Origin: CBDDFQ01 sp965227035
Lineage (GTDB): Bacteria; Pseudomonadota; Gammaproteobacteria; Burkholderiales; Burkholderiaceae_C
Reading direction: 5' to 3'
Length of the DNA stretch: 64,000 bases
NCBI GenBank assembly: GCA_965227035.1
Contig: OZ245724.1
Coordinates: forward strand, 3,978,027 to 4,042,026
Shown here: positions 1 through 8,687 of the stretch, in pieces
How the letters are laid out: the number at the start of each line of letters is the position of its first letter
How positions within the stretch are numbered: position 1 is the stretch's first letter
Translations under genes and position numbers: made by a program
The notes under the pieces: generated by a model
Told to the model about the DNA's origin: nothing
Seen by the model: only the letters and a program-made list of their open reading frames with translations
The model's database searches: none

Positions 1-110
1 TGCGATGATTTCGCGTACGGAGAATTGCAATCGCCGGTGCTCATGCAACCTGCGAGCAGGAGTGCAGGCGCGAGATACGCGAGGAGTCCGAAAAAGTGTT
101 GAAGCTGCAT
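1..110 (-). CDS. Lipoprotein, N-terminal fragment (cut by left edge)
   Basis: Reading the minus strand from an ATG at 110 gives 36 codons open to the window edge. The product starts MQLQHFFGLLAYLAPALLLA and continues G-C-M-S-T-G. This is a typical lipoprotein signal peptide: a short N-region, a hydrophobic core and a lipobox (LAGC) with the lipidated cysteine at residue 22. The ATG lies 15 bases after the stop of the upstream MORN-like gene, so the two are probably co-transcribed. No clear Shine-Dalgarno sequence is seen. The mature part is outside the window, so no function can be given. Confidence 0.6.
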   Translation of the reverse strand, partial: MQLQHFFGLLAYLAPALLLAGCMSTGDCNSPYAKSS

Positions 111-125
111 GAAGTGCTGCGCGTT

Positions 126-1325
126 TTACTTCGCGTACGCCTTTCTCGATCCGTCTTCAAACACCTCGTCGTCGCGTACCAGCTTGCCGTTTTCGTCCCA
201 CGATTTTTCGCGTGTGACCTTGCCTTTGTCGTCGTAGATCGACTCGCCGACCACCCGGCCTTTTTCATCGAAAGCCTTGTGGCTGCCGACAGGGAGCGCC
301 GACTGACCGCGGAATCGAGTGCGCGTCATGGCGTACTTGCCTTCGGTTGCGAGCTTGCCGCTGTCGAAATAAGTGCTGTCGGTACGGATGTCGACCTCGC
401 CTTCCTTGGAAAACAAAGACTTGTCCTTCGGTTGCCCGTTCAGGTAGTAGCTGATGTCCGATACAGGCATGCCGTCGTTCGTCCATCGCTGCTCGCGCAC
501 CAGGCCGCCGCGCTCCGAGAATTCCTGCTCCATGACCTTGTAAGACCGGCTCGGCGTTTCGCTGGATACGAAGGTTTCTATTTCACGCCGCTTGACGCCG
601 TCGTCCGCGAATCGGCGCTCGATGCGGCGGTTGGCCGAGACCTCCTGCTGCATCTGCATCTTGCCGTTGTCGTAATAGGTTTCGTACTTCGTGCGCTTGC
701 CCTCGAGGTAGTTGCTCCTGACTTGCAGCACGCCTTTGCTCGAGAACATGTCTACTTGCGAGGCACCTGAAAAACCGCACGCCTTTTTGTCATCGAACGC
801 AGGCGCCAGTACCGGTTTATCTGTGCATTGCAGTCGGTTGATCTGTCCCGATTCGTTCCATTCGACCGATGCCTTCTCGCGATCTTCCTCGTAGTACGTC
901 GCGCGTTTCGGCTTGCCTGAATCGAAGAACCACCGGCCCAAGCCGATGTGCTTGCCGTTCTCGTACATGTTGTCTGATATGGTGGTTCCACCGTTCGAAA
1001 ATTCGCGCGAACGTCCGTCCCGATTGCCTTTTTCGTTGACGTTGTGTTCGCTTTTCAGCACGCCTTTTTCGAAGTGCCGAACCACACCCATGAAGATGCC
1101 GTCTTTCAGTCCCTGCTCCCGCTCTATCTGTCCGGTGTCCCGATCCTTGCAACGGATCAGTCCGGTCTTGCCTTTGGTGGTGTTGCCGTTAGACGTGTTG
1201 ATGCTTTCGCCGTTGAGCTCGCAATCCTGGATCGCGTAGGCCGATGTGCTGGCGAGGGTGGTCACCGCGGCTATCGCGGCCATGCTCCAGCCGATAAGGT
1301 GCGCACGAGAGGGAAGTGATCGCAT
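126..1325 (-). CDS. Secreted MORN/YwqK-like repeat protein
   Basis: A 399-residue protein with a signal peptide (hydrophobic segment about residues 11-31, cleavage after Ala-Tyr-Ala), so it is periplasmic or surface exposed. The mature part is built of repeats of the form aromatic-x-x-x-GK/GQ, such as RWFFDSGKPK, YETYYDNGKMQ, SYYLNGQPK, STYFDSGKLA and SWDENGKLV. This is the pattern of MORN-variant (YwqK antitoxin-like) beta-hairpin repeats. These are usually structural or binding modules, and no catalytic motif is seen. The gene is transcribed away from its right neighbour with only 48 bases between them. The fold call is fairly safe; the role is unknown. Confidence 0.7.
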   Translation of the reverse strand: MRSLPSRAHLIGWSMAAIAAVTTLASTSAYAIQDCELNGESINTSNGNTTKGKTGLIRCKDRDTGQIEREQGLKDGIFMGVVRHFEKGVLKSEHNVNEKGNRDGRSREFSNGGTTISDNMYENGKHIGLGRWFFDSGKPKRATYYEEDREKASVEWNESGQINRLQCTDKPVLAPAFDDKKACGFSGASQVDMFSSKGVLQVRSNYLEGKRTKYETYYDNGKMQMQQEVSANRRIERRFADDGVKRREIETFVSSETPSRSYKVMEQEFSERGGLVREQRWTNDGMPVSDISYYLNGQPKDKSLFSKEGEVDIRTDSTYFDSGKLATEGKYAMTRTRFRGQSALPVGSHKAFDEKGRVVGESIYDDKGKVTREKSWDENGKLVRDDEVFEDGSRKAYAK

Positions 1326-1373
1326 GGGGAAGAGGGTCCTTTACTTGAATTCGGTGCGGCTGTATCCGCCACA

Positions 1374-2045
1374 ATGTTTCTTATGCGCCATCCTACATTC
1401 CATATAAAGCCGCGCCGCGACAACTTTGTGCGAACTGCTGCACGCTTTTCAAGGGGATTTGCCTTGTTACTGCTTACCTCTTTCGGCTCGCTCGCGCAGG
1501 CACAGTGTGATTTGAATGACTTCGGAAATACCCCTCGAACGGTGTTGTGCGCCCCGGAAAAATGTGGGCCATCCGATTACAAAATTTCTGAAATCGATGG
1601 AATCAAACGTGGGGCATTCGTAGTGTCGAGCAGCTTTCTGGGGGGATCCGGGTACTTCATCGGTATCGACCTCGACCGGAGCCAGCTGATTTACGTTCGG
1701 ACCCAGTTTCCGCGTGCGAACCTCAAGCTGCCCGAAGTAGCGGGCACACCGCAGGACTTCATTCGCCAATATAAAAGCGGCGACTTCGAACGCTTCGAGA
1801 TAGTTCGAATCGCCAAGTTGTCCGATGCAGCGCTTCAGGAGACGGGATGCGCCGCCCAAGCCTGGTTCGAGTGGGTCACGCCGCCCCGCAAAGGGCCGCC
1901 GGTTCAACCCATGACCGATGTGTTTCACACGATGGTGCTGGTATCGGGCGACAAGCGTAGAGAATTCGGATCGCTCGACTATCGGGAGGTGATCCAGCCG
2001 TTCAGCCAGTTGCTGGAGCGCTTTCGCGATCCGCAGTGGAAATAG
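1374..2045 (+). CDS. Hypothetical secreted protein
   Basis: 223 residues. A basic N-region followed by the hydrophobic stretch GFALLLLTSFGSLAQAQ looks like a signal peptide with cleavage at Ala-Gln-Ala near residue 43. A second ATG at 1383 would give a slightly shorter N-region and is equally possible, since neither has a strong ribosome binding site. The mature domain carries cysteines near its start (CDLNDF, LCAPEKC) that could form disulfides in the periplasm. I do not recognise the family. It lies just before the Ivy-like gene, 40 bases away on the same strand, so the two may form a small envelope operon. Confidence 0.6.
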   Translation: MFLMRHPTFHIKPRRDNFVRTAARFSRGFALLLLTSFGSLAQAQCDLNDFGNTPRTVLCAPEKCGPSDYKISEIDGIKRGAFVVSSSFLGGSGYFIGIDLDRSQLIYVRTQFPRANLKLPEVAGTPQDFIRQYKSGDFERFEIVRIAKLSDAALQETGCAAQAWFEWVTPPRKGPPVQPMTDVFHTMVLVSGDKRREFGSLDYREVIQPFSQLLERFRDPQWK

Positions 2046-2085
2046 TCACATTCAGGATGCAAATTCGAGATTCAAGGAAAAGCCA

Positions 2086-2616
2086 ATGGTCAAAAAAATG
2101 AAACTACACATCCTCCGGCTGGCTCTGAGTGCGGCTGCAGCCATGTGCTGTACGGCATCGTTCGCGGCCGGCCCGGCCAGTATCGACACCGCACTCAACT
2201 GCATTCGCCCGTTGCAGTGCCCCTATTTCGGCGATCTTTTCAACGACGATGCCGCCTTCAAAAAGGCAGTCAACGACTCGTTCGCGGAAGGCAAACGCAG
2301 GCCGCCCGCATGGCTCGCGAAAGGTGCGAGCACCCCCATGCGGCCGCTTCTTCTTCGCGGCAAGTGGTATCTCATCGGCTCTGTCTCGGAGCCGAACAAG
2401 GCGGCTCACATGGTCATGGCTTTGTATGCAGCCGAGACTCAATCGGCCTCGGTGCTCTACGTCGATCCGAAAGGCAGCAACGTCGCGCTCGGCAACGGTG
2501 ATGCCGAAGCCTGGCGCGTGCTGGAACTGGTCAGCCGGAAAGACACGCCCCTCGCGCAAATGGTGAATGCCGATGACGCGCCGCTGCCTATCGCGCTCGA
2601 CGGGATGATGCGATAG
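2086..2616 (+). CDS. Ivy-like periplasmic protein (lysozyme inhibitor family, divergent)
   Basis: 176 residues, with the start supported by AAGGAAAAG upstream. The signal peptide ends near AASFAAG-type residues at about position 27. The mature part follows the Ivy family layout: an AFKKAVNDSF helix, then PPAWLAKGASTPMRPLLLRG (Ivy has xLPAWVMKGGTYTPAQTVTL), the GKWYLIGSVSEP strand, and an ALYAAETQSASVLYVDP strand. Ivy proteins inhibit C-type lysozyme in the periplasm through a CKPHDC loop. Here that position reads SVSEPNKAAH, without the cysteines or the inhibitory histidine. The fold assignment is moderate; lysozyme inhibition cannot be assumed. Confidence 0.5.
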   Translation: MVKKMKLHILRLALSAAAAMCCTASFAAGPASIDTALNCIRPLQCPYFGDLFNDDAAFKKAVNDSFAEGKRRPPAWLAKGASTPMRPLLLRGKWYLIGSVSEPNKAAHMVMALYAAETQSASVLYVDPKGSNVALGNGDAEAWRVLELVSRKDTPLAQMVNADDAPLPIALDGMMR

Positions 2617-2622
2617 CACCGG

Positions 2623-4377
2623 TTGGCTGGCGTGAACAACACCGCTCCCCAACTCTCGGTCGATAGAACCAGGCAGGGTTTCAGCTGGATAGATGCGCTG
2701 GTGGTGCTGGCGCTGTTCGGCTTCCTCTGGAGCGCGCTGCATTTCGGTCGCGGCATGTGGATCGCGTTCGATCCGGCCACATCGCCGGAACTCGATTTGT
2801 CTGCGAGCCAGATTCCTTATTACGCTGGCCGCACCTTGCTTCGAATGTGGATTGCGTTCGGGTTTTCGCTGTTCTTCGCGATATCGCTCGGATACCTCGC
2901 CGCAAAGAATCGCATCGCCCGTTCGGTGATTCTTCCTGCGCTGGACATTCTTCAGTCGGTTCCGGTGTTGGGCTTTCTGTCGGCAACGGTTGCAGGATTC
3001 ATGGCACTTTTTCCCGGCAGCCTCATGGGTGTCGAATGTGCGGCGATATTTGCAATCTTTACCGGTCAAGTCTGGAACATGGCCTTCGGTTTCTATCACT
3101 CGATGGTGACCGTACCCAAGGACATGCATGAAGCGGCATCGACCTACGGTTTGACTCGCTGGCAACGGTTCAGGACGCTGGAGTTGCCGTCGTCGGCGCA
3201 CAGCCTGATCTGGAACTCGATGATGTCGTTCGGGGGTGGCTGGTTCTTCGTCGCGCAGAGCGAGGCGATCAGCGTGATGAACAAGGACATCAAGCTTCCC
3301 GGGCTCGGGTCGTACATGGCCAGCACGATCGAGCGTGGCGACCACCACGGCGCGATGCTGGCCATCGTGGCCATGCTGGTGATCATCCTGGCCAGCGATC
3401 AGCTGGTGTGGCGTCCCTTGCTCGCGTGGGCAGACAAATTCAAGATGGAGTTGAGCGAATCCGGACAGCCTCCGACCTCCTGGGTTTACGAGTTGCTGCG
3501 CGGTGCGTATCTGTTCACCTGGCTGAATCTGAAGCTGTGGCAACCGCTCGAAGACAAACTGCGCTCGGTTGCACGCCTGTTCCGGTCGCGAGCGCCAAGC
3601 GTGCGCAGACGACCTCGCAAAGGTTGGATTCTCAAAGTCGTCGGAGTGGTCGCCGGTACCTGGCTCGCCTACGAGGTGCTTTCAGGCGTGCTGTTCGCTC
3701 TGGCAGCGGTGCATGGCGCGCTTACCTTGCCTGAGCTTCTGCACATCGTAGGACTCGGCTTTCTTACGCTGTTGCGAGTGCTCGCGATGACTGTCATTGC
3801 GACGCTGGTCTGGACGCCGATAGGTGTGTGGATCGGGTTCAAGCCGAAGATCGCGCGGTTCGCCCAGCCTCTTGCGCAAATAGGTGCTTCGTTCCCGGTG
3901 AACATGACGTTCCCGTTCGTGGTCGGTTTTTTTGTCGCGACACATACGTCCATGAACTGGGGCAGCATTTTGCTGATCGCGATGGGAACGCAGTGGTACA
4001 TCCTGTTCAACGTGATCGCCGGCGCAATGGCGATTCCGAACGACCTGAAAGAGGCCGCGCAGATCTACGGTTTGAAGAAATGGAAGCTCTGGCGAACGCT
4101 AATCCTGCCGGCGATTTTTCCTTTCTGGGTGACAGGTGCATGTACCGCTGCCGGCGGCGCGTGGAACGCGAGCATCGTGGCCGAACTCGCGACGTGGGGC
4201 GACACGACCCTGAAGGCAGATGGTCTGGGCGCATTCATTGCCGATGTCACCAAACGCGGAGATGCCCCGCTCATCATCACGAGCATCGCGGTCATGTCGC
4301 TGTTCGTGGTGCTGATGAACAAGCTGGTGTGGCGCCGGCTTTACACCTATGCGGAAACCCGTTTTCGCCTCGAATGA
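2623..4377 (+). CDS. ABC transporter permease, two fused BPD domains (NitT/TauT type)
   Basis: 584 residues with about 12 membrane segments. There are two binding-protein-dependent permease domains in tandem, each with its own EAA coupling loop: EAASTYGLTRWQRFRTLELP in the first half and EAAQIYGLKKWKLWRTLILP in the second. One polypeptide therefore supplies both halves of the importer pore, which is normally made of two separate subunits. The start used is TTG; an in-frame GTG three codons later (2632) is an alternative. The gene pairs with the ATPase downstream. No periplasmic binding protein gene is nearby, so the substrate is unknown; relatives move small anions or metals. Confidence 0.85.
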   Translation: MAGVNNTAPQLSVDRTRQGFSWIDALVVLALFGFLWSALHFGRGMWIAFDPATSPELDLSASQIPYYAGRTLLRMWIAFGFSLFFAISLGYLAAKNRIARSVILPALDILQSVPVLGFLSATVAGFMALFPGSLMGVECAAIFAIFTGQVWNMAFGFYHSMVTVPKDMHEAASTYGLTRWQRFRTLELPSSAHSLIWNSMMSFGGGWFFVAQSEAISVMNKDIKLPGLGSYMASTIERGDHHGAMLAIVAMLVIILASDQLVWRPLLAWADKFKMELSESGQPPTSWVYELLRGAYLFTWLNLKLWQPLEDKLRSVARLFRSRAPSVRRRPRKGWILKVVGVVAGTWLAYEVLSGVLFALAAVHGALTLPELLHIVGLGFLTLLRVLAMTVIATLVWTPIGVWIGFKPKIARFAQPLAQIGASFPVNMTFPFVVGFFVATHTSMNWGSILLIAMGTQWYILFNVIAGAMAIPNDLKEAAQIYGLKKWKLWRTLILPAIFPFWVTGACTAAGGAWNASIVAELATWGDTTLKADGLGAFIADVTKRGDAPLIITSIAVMSLFVVLMNKLVWRRLYTYAETRFRLE

Positions 4378-4406
4378 ATGTCCGATGAACGTCGAATGAA
4401 TCGATC

Positions 4407-5750
4407 ATGAAAAGCAATATCGAACAGGGCAATGTCCCGCTGGCGGAACTCTCGGCCGTGAACAAGACTTTCGTGACTGCAGGTGGGCACGAACTCAAGG
4501 TGCTCGAGCAGATCGATGTGACGATCCACGAAGGAGAGCTGCTCGCCTTGCTGGGGCAGTCGGGTTCCGGAAAGTCGACCATTCTTCGATGCCTCACCGG
4601 TTTGATCGAGCCGACTTCGGGTCGTGTCATGAGCCGGGGCGCACCTTTGCACGGCATCAACCCGGATGCGTCGGTGGTGTTCCAGACCTTTGCGCTTTAT
4701 CCGTGGCTCACGGTCGAGCAGAACGTGGCAGTCGGATTGATGTCGCGCGATGTGAGTCGCGAAGAACGCGATGCTGCGGTGAATCGTGCGATCGAGCTCA
4801 TCGGCTTGGGCAACTATCACGCGGCGTATCCGCGCGAGCTTTCGGGCGGCATGCGGCAACGAGTGGGAATCGCGCGCGCACTGGTGTCGCAACCACGGCT
4901 GCTTTGTCTGGATGAAGCTTTCAGCGCACTCGATGTGCTCACCGCCGAGAACTTGCGGCAGGAATTGATCAGCCTGTGGCGCATGCCGGACACCGGGCTC
5001 AGTTCTATTTTCATGGTTACCCACAACATCGAAGAAGCGGTGGAAATGGCGACTCGAATCGTCGTGCTGTTCCCGCGCCCTGGCCGATTGGGGTTGATCC
5101 TCGAAAATCCGATGCCCTATCCGCGCGATACCAAGAGTCCCGAGTTCCAGCGCCTGGTCAGCATCATTCATGAGTGCATCACGACCACCACGCTGCCCGA
5201 TCACCCTCTTGAAATGCCGGTAGCCGGTCAGCCGATTTCCCGTGCGCGCAACCGCATGGAATCGATCCCGCTGGTGCCGGTCGGCCAGATTTTGGGTCTG
5301 CTCAGCATTCTTCACGACTCGCCGGAGCTCTCGAATATCTACGACATCTCCGACGAAATCGGACGCGAATTCGGCGAGACCATCTCGATTCTGAAAGCTG
5401 CAGAAATTTTGGAGTTCATCGATACGCCGAAGGACGAGGTCCGATTTACTTCGCTAGGGCGTCGTTTCGTCGCCGCCGACACCGACGAGAAGAAATCGAT
5501 ATTTGCCGAGCAGGTTTTCAAACTTCGTTTATTTCACATCATCATCGCGCTACTTCGCGAATACGAAGAGGTCGAGTCCGAGAGGGTCATCAGGGACATC
5601 GGCAGTGCACTACCGTACGACAACCCGGACAAGGTCTTCGAGACCATGATCGCTTGGGGCCGATACGCCGGGTTGATGGATTTCAACGCCAACACCGGCA
5701 TGGTGTTCGTGCCGGAAGGCGAAGAGCCTGAAGACGACGCGCGCGCCTGA
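4407..5750 (+). CDS. ABC transporter ATP-binding protein with C-terminal AAA-associated domain
   Basis: 447 residues. The N-terminal NitT/TauT-type ATPase has Walker A GQSGSGKST (residues 50-58), signature LSGGMRQRVGIARAL and Walker B LLCLDEAFSALD. The C-terminal portion from about residue 285 is an extra domain of roughly 150 residues, including LGLLSILHDSPELSNIYDIS and a winged-helix-like EFGETISILKAAEILEF stretch. It matches the AAA-associated C-terminal domain found on ATPases that work with fused double permeases. It lies 29 bases after the permease gene. The extra domain probably regulates transport, by inference from its position. Confidence 0.85.
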   Translation: MKSNIEQGNVPLAELSAVNKTFVTAGGHELKVLEQIDVTIHEGELLALLGQSGSGKSTILRCLTGLIEPTSGRVMSRGAPLHGINPDASVVFQTFALYPWLTVEQNVAVGLMSRDVSREERDAAVNRAIELIGLGNYHAAYPRELSGGMRQRVGIARALVSQPRLLCLDEAFSALDVLTAENLRQELISLWRMPDTGLSSIFMVTHNIEEAVEMATRIVVLFPRPGRLGLILENPMPYPRDTKSPEFQRLVSIIHECITTTTLPDHPLEMPVAGQPISRARNRMESIPLVPVGQILGLLSILHDSPELSNIYDISDEIGREFGETISILKAAEILEFIDTPKDEVRFTSLGRRFVAADTDEKKSIFAEQVFKLRLFHIIIALLREYEEVESERVIRDIGSALPYDNPDKVFETMIAWGRYAGLMDFNANTGMVFVPEGEEPEDDARA

Positions 5751-5855
5751 TAGCGCCCGATAGCGCCTGATATTTAGGCTGTTCAGCCCGTTAATATGTC
5801 GCCCTTGCCGTGGTAATCCACTTCGGCGTTCGTAAATTCTTTGAGGTCGAAACAT

Positions 5856-6434
5856 ATGTCAGCTTCCATCACGCTTGTTCGCCAGACTCCCTGGTTGTCC
5901 TCGCAGTCGCGCTCGATACAGGTCGCTGCGGTCATTTTGGGCACATTGCTTCTGGCAGCTTCGTCGCATGTATCGGTGCCCATGTACCCGGTTCCCATGA
6001 CCATGCAAACGCTCGCGGTGACTTTGATCGGCGCAGCCTACGGATGGCGTCTGGGTGGGTTGACTGTTCTGGCTTGGCTGTTCGAGGCCGCAATCGGCCT
6101 TCCGGTCCTGGCGGGCGGCGCCGGCGGAATTGCTCATTTCTTCGGCCCGACCGGCGGATATCTGTTTGCATTTCCGATCGCAGCTGCGGCCTCGGGCTGG
6201 CTGGTTTCGCGCGGATGGAACGGACAGCGTGTCGTTTTCGCTTTCCTGGCCATGCTCGCCGGCAATGCAATCTGCCTGTCGGTGGGCGGAGTCTGGCTGG
6301 CAGCCATGATTGGCGCGAACAAAGCCATCACGTTCGGCGTATTGCCGTTCATTGCTGGTGCGGTATTGAAGTCGGTGCTGGGTGCGGCTTTGTTGAAGGC
6401 TGCGAACGCTCGTTCGAATCGCCGTTCGGCTTGA
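5856..6434 (+). CDS. bioY: BioY biotin transporter (ECF S-component)
   Basis: 192 residues from the ATG at 5856; a TTG five codons earlier is in frame but less likely. It has about six membrane helices and the BioY hallmark VPMYPVPMTMQTLAVTLIGA, followed by a GLPVLAGGAGG loop and a FFGPTGGYLFAFPIAA segment. BioY binds biotin in the inner membrane and works with an ECF energising module (BioM/BioN) or, in some bacteria, alone. No bioM or bioN lies in the window. I see no BioR or BirA operator consensus in the roughly 100 bases upstream. Confidence 0.9.
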   Translation: MSASITLVRQTPWLSSQSRSIQVAAVILGTLLLAASSHVSVPMYPVPMTMQTLAVTLIGAAYGWRLGGLTVLAWLFEAAIGLPVLAGGAGGIAHFFGPTGGYLFAFPIAAAASGWLVSRGWNGQRVVFAFLAMLAGNAICLSVGGVWLAAMIGANKAITFGVLPFIAGAVLKSVLGAALLKAANARSNRRSA

Positions 6435-6480
6435 TTGATCAGGTGAATTTGGCGCCGTTCAATTCGCCTGAGTTGCCGAG

Positions 6481-6909
6481 ATGACCGTTCGGCTTCGGGC
6501 ACATCACTTGTTGTGCTCGCTCACATTCAAGGGTGAAGGCTACTCAGCGGCGTTTGTCGCGAACTACGAGCGTGTTGTTGCGCGTTTGTCTGGAGGTGAG
6601 GACGTACTCATCGTCCAGGGACCGGACGACGTGTGCGCGCCGTTGCTGGCGGACAGCGCTGTCCATTGCCTGACGGCGGGCGTGATCGAGAGAGATGAGA
6701 TAGCTGCGCATCAGGTCGGTCGTTTGCTTGGTTTATCGATTACTGCTGGTACCAGACTCGAACTCGGTGCCGAGCGAGTCGAAACGATGCGAGGTGCATT
6801 TGCGAATCGATCGACGCGTGACGCGTGTCATGACTGCGAATGGTCCGAGCTTTGTTCCGACATCGCAGGGCAAAATTTCCATCAAGTGAAATTCTTGCCC
6901 TTGGTCTAA
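6481..6909 (+). CDS. DUF1284 family protein
   Basis: 142 residues. It begins MTVRLRAHHLLCSLTFKGEG, the typical start of DUF1284 proteins (RxHHLLC...GxGYS). Conserved cysteines follow at DDVCAP, VHCL and a C-terminal CHDCEW..LC cluster, which suggests a metal or iron-sulfur site. That is inference; the family has no firmly assigned function. It sits 46 bases after bioY on the same strand and may be co-transcribed with it. Confidence 0.75.
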   Translation: MTVRLRAHHLLCSLTFKGEGYSAAFVANYERVVARLSGGEDVLIVQGPDDVCAPLLADSAVHCLTAGVIERDEIAAHQVGRLLGLSITAGTRLELGAERVETMRGAFANRSTRDACHDCEWSELCSDIAGQNFHQVKFLPLV

Positions 6910-6991
6910 GCCTTGGTCTAAGTTCAGCTAGTGCCTTCCGCAGGTACAACGCAGCCCGGAAATCTCCGGTTGACGCCAGATTGAAACTATT

Positions 6992-7056
6992 TGGTTCACT
7001 CCTGAACCATCTAGTGCTCAATCAGCACGCAATCATTAGGATTCGGTCGGGAATCC
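6992..7056. promoter_or_regulatory. Two inverted repeats upstream of the SDR cluster
   Basis: The 193-base gap between the DUF1284 gene and the first SDR holds two dyads. TGGTTCA-CTCC-TGAACCA (7-base arms) lies at 6992-7009. GGATTC-GGTCGG-GAATCC (6-base arms) lies at 7039-7056. Neither is followed by a T-run, so they read better as operator candidates for the downstream operon than as terminators. No regulator is encoded beside them. Confidence 0.3.
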
Positions 7057-7102
7057 AAATGTCCTATTGACGCTACAAAGCTTGAAAACCAACATGTAGT
7101 GC

Positions 7103-7819
7103 ATGAGCAACACAAACAGCCACTGCGTGATAACCGGATCCAGTTCCGGGATCGGCCTTGCGCTCGTCCAGAAACTTCTTGCGGAAGGATGGACGGTTAC
7201 CGGCATCGACATGGCCGCCTCGCCCGACGCGGTCGAAAACCCCAACTATTCACACCATGTGGTGGCGCTGCAGGATCGTGGGCAGATCGACAGGGTCTGC
7301 GCCGAGCTCGCAGGTAAGCCGGTTACCGCGCTGGTTCACTGCGCAGGAATCGTCAGGGCGTCCAGCATCCAGGATTATTCCGAGACCGAGGCCGAGCTCA
7401 TGTGGAGCATCCACGTCGCCGCTGGTCTGCAGCTTGTTTCACGACTTTCCGCAGATATCGAAAACACGCGCGGCCGGATCGTTCTGGTTTCCAGTCGCGC
7501 AATTCTGGGTCGATCGCATCGCGCTGCCTATAGCGCGAGCAAGGCTGCACTAATAGGTATGGCCAAAAGCCTAGCCGCTGAATTCATCGGACGCGGTATC
7601 ACCGTCAATGTCGTTGCGCCCGGGGCTACACAAACCCCGATGCTGGTCGATCCAGCGCGCGGACTGCCTCCGGTCAATACGCTTCCACTTGGCAGACTTA
7701 TTGCTGCGGAAGAAGTGGCGGCCACGATCGCGTTCTTCATCGGACCCGACGCCGGTGCGATTACCGGACAAACACTCTACGTATGCGGCGGCGCCTCTCT
7801 CGGCGCAGTGCCGGTTTAG
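7103..7819 (+). CDS. SDR family NAD(P)-dependent oxidoreductase
   Basis: 238 residues, classical short-chain dehydrogenase. The N-terminal nucleotide-binding motif is TGSSSGIG, the CAG loop (HCAGIV) takes the place of NNAG, the catalytic serine is in VLVSSRAI, and the YSASK motif supplies catalytic Tyr and Lys. The C-terminal VVAPGATQTPML and GQTLYVCGG segments are typical. It leads a run of catabolic genes (second SDR, Bug receptor, MmgE/PrpD), so it probably oxidises a hydroxy acid or alcohol intermediate; the substrate cannot be read from the sequence. Confidence 0.88.
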   Translation: MSNTNSHCVITGSSSGIGLALVQKLLAEGWTVTGIDMAASPDAVENPNYSHHVVALQDRGQIDRVCAELAGKPVTALVHCAGIVRASSIQDYSETEAELMWSIHVAAGLQLVSRLSADIENTRGRIVLVSSRAILGRSHRAAYSASKAALIGMAKSLAAEFIGRGITVNVVAPGATQTPMLVDPARGLPPVNTLPLGRLIAAEEVAATIAFFIGPDAGAITGQTLYVCGGASLGAVPV

Positions 7820-7847
7820 TTTTAACGAACAAAGTCAGGAATCGATT

Positions 7848-8606
7848 TTGGCGAATGATTCAAGTCGTGTTGCGATCGTCACCGGCGCTGCCGGCGACAT
7901 CGGCTTCGGTATCAGCGAAGGATTGATCAAGCTAGGTCACCGTGTAGTGATGGCGGATTTGAGTGCCGATCGGGTCCGAGAGCGAGCGTCCGAAGCTGGC
8001 CTTCAGTCGGACAGTTTTCGCGCGTTGACCCTCGACGTTTCGCAGGAGGAATCGGCAAACGCAGCAATCGAGTTTTCAATCGACGAATTCGGTGCGCTGG
8101 ATATTCTGGTGAACAACGCGGCGACGGTCACGCCGTCGTGTCCGCTCGCCGAGTTATCGGTCGATCTCTGGAAGCTGGCCTTCGACGTGAACGTGACCGG
8201 CGCCTGGCTCATGAGCAAAGCGGCCATTGCGCATATGAAGCCGAAGAAGAGCGGCGTCATCCTGAATGTGTCGTCGCAACTAGGACACGTCGCCGCGCCA
8301 GGTCGCGGTGCATACAGTTCCACGAAAGCCGCGCTGCACGCCTTGACTCGCGCAATCACCGCCGACTATGGCGATCAGGGCATTCGTGCCGTGAGCATTT
8401 CGCCCGGTGCGATCCTCACGACCCGACTCACGTCACGCTATGGCTCCGCCGAAAAAGTGTTCGAAGCACTCGGCGACAAATATCCGGTCGGTCGTCTGGG
8501 CACTGCGGAAGACGTCGTGGCGACCGCAATGTTCCTGCTGAGCGATGGCGCCGCTTTCATCAATGGCACCGACACGCTGGTCGATGGTGGCTACACCGCC
8601 GTCTGA
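7848..8606 (+). CDS. SDR family oxidoreductase
   Basis: 252 residues from a TTG at 7848. This start is chosen because AGGA lies seven bases upstream and it begins just before the Rossmann motif. The open frame continues upstream through the previous gene, but that extension is not SDR sequence. Motifs are TGAAGDIGFG (cofactor), NNAATV, catalytic Ser in NVSSQLGH, YSSTK, and a C-terminal GTDTLVDGGY. It follows the first SDR by 28 bases. The two may act on successive or alternative substrates of the same pathway. Confidence 0.87.
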   Translation: MANDSSRVAIVTGAAGDIGFGISEGLIKLGHRVVMADLSADRVRERASEAGLQSDSFRALTLDVSQEESANAAIEFSIDEFGALDILVNNAATVTPSCPLAELSVDLWKLAFDVNVTGAWLMSKAAIAHMKPKKSGVILNVSSQLGHVAAPGRGAYSSTKAALHALTRAITADYGDQGIRAVSISPGAILTTRLTSRYGSAEKVFEALGDKYPVGRLGTAEDVVATAMFLLSDGAAFINGTDTLVDGGYTAV

Positions 8607-8687
8607 TTTTTTAACTTGCCGCCTTCACTCCCTTATCCGCTCTTCCATCCACTACTCCATCCACTCTCCCCTCCATTGAAAGTTCTT

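Noticed and set aside
2104..3543. Long minus-strand open frame (479 codons) opposite the Ivy-like and permease genes
   Set aside because: It has no domain motifs and is Arg/His/Gln-rich, the mark of a shadow frame. The plus strand here encodes two clear proteins.
5751..5855. GATAGCGCC direct repeats and GGCT-GTTC-AGCC hairpin before bioY
   Set aside because: Too short and without a T-run to be a terminator; no match to BioR or BirA operators. I treat it as ordinary spacer.
7608..7847. Upstream 80-codon extension of the second SDR
   Set aside because: Inside the first SDR gene in another frame, without SDR-like sequence. The TTG at 7848 has a ribosome binding site.
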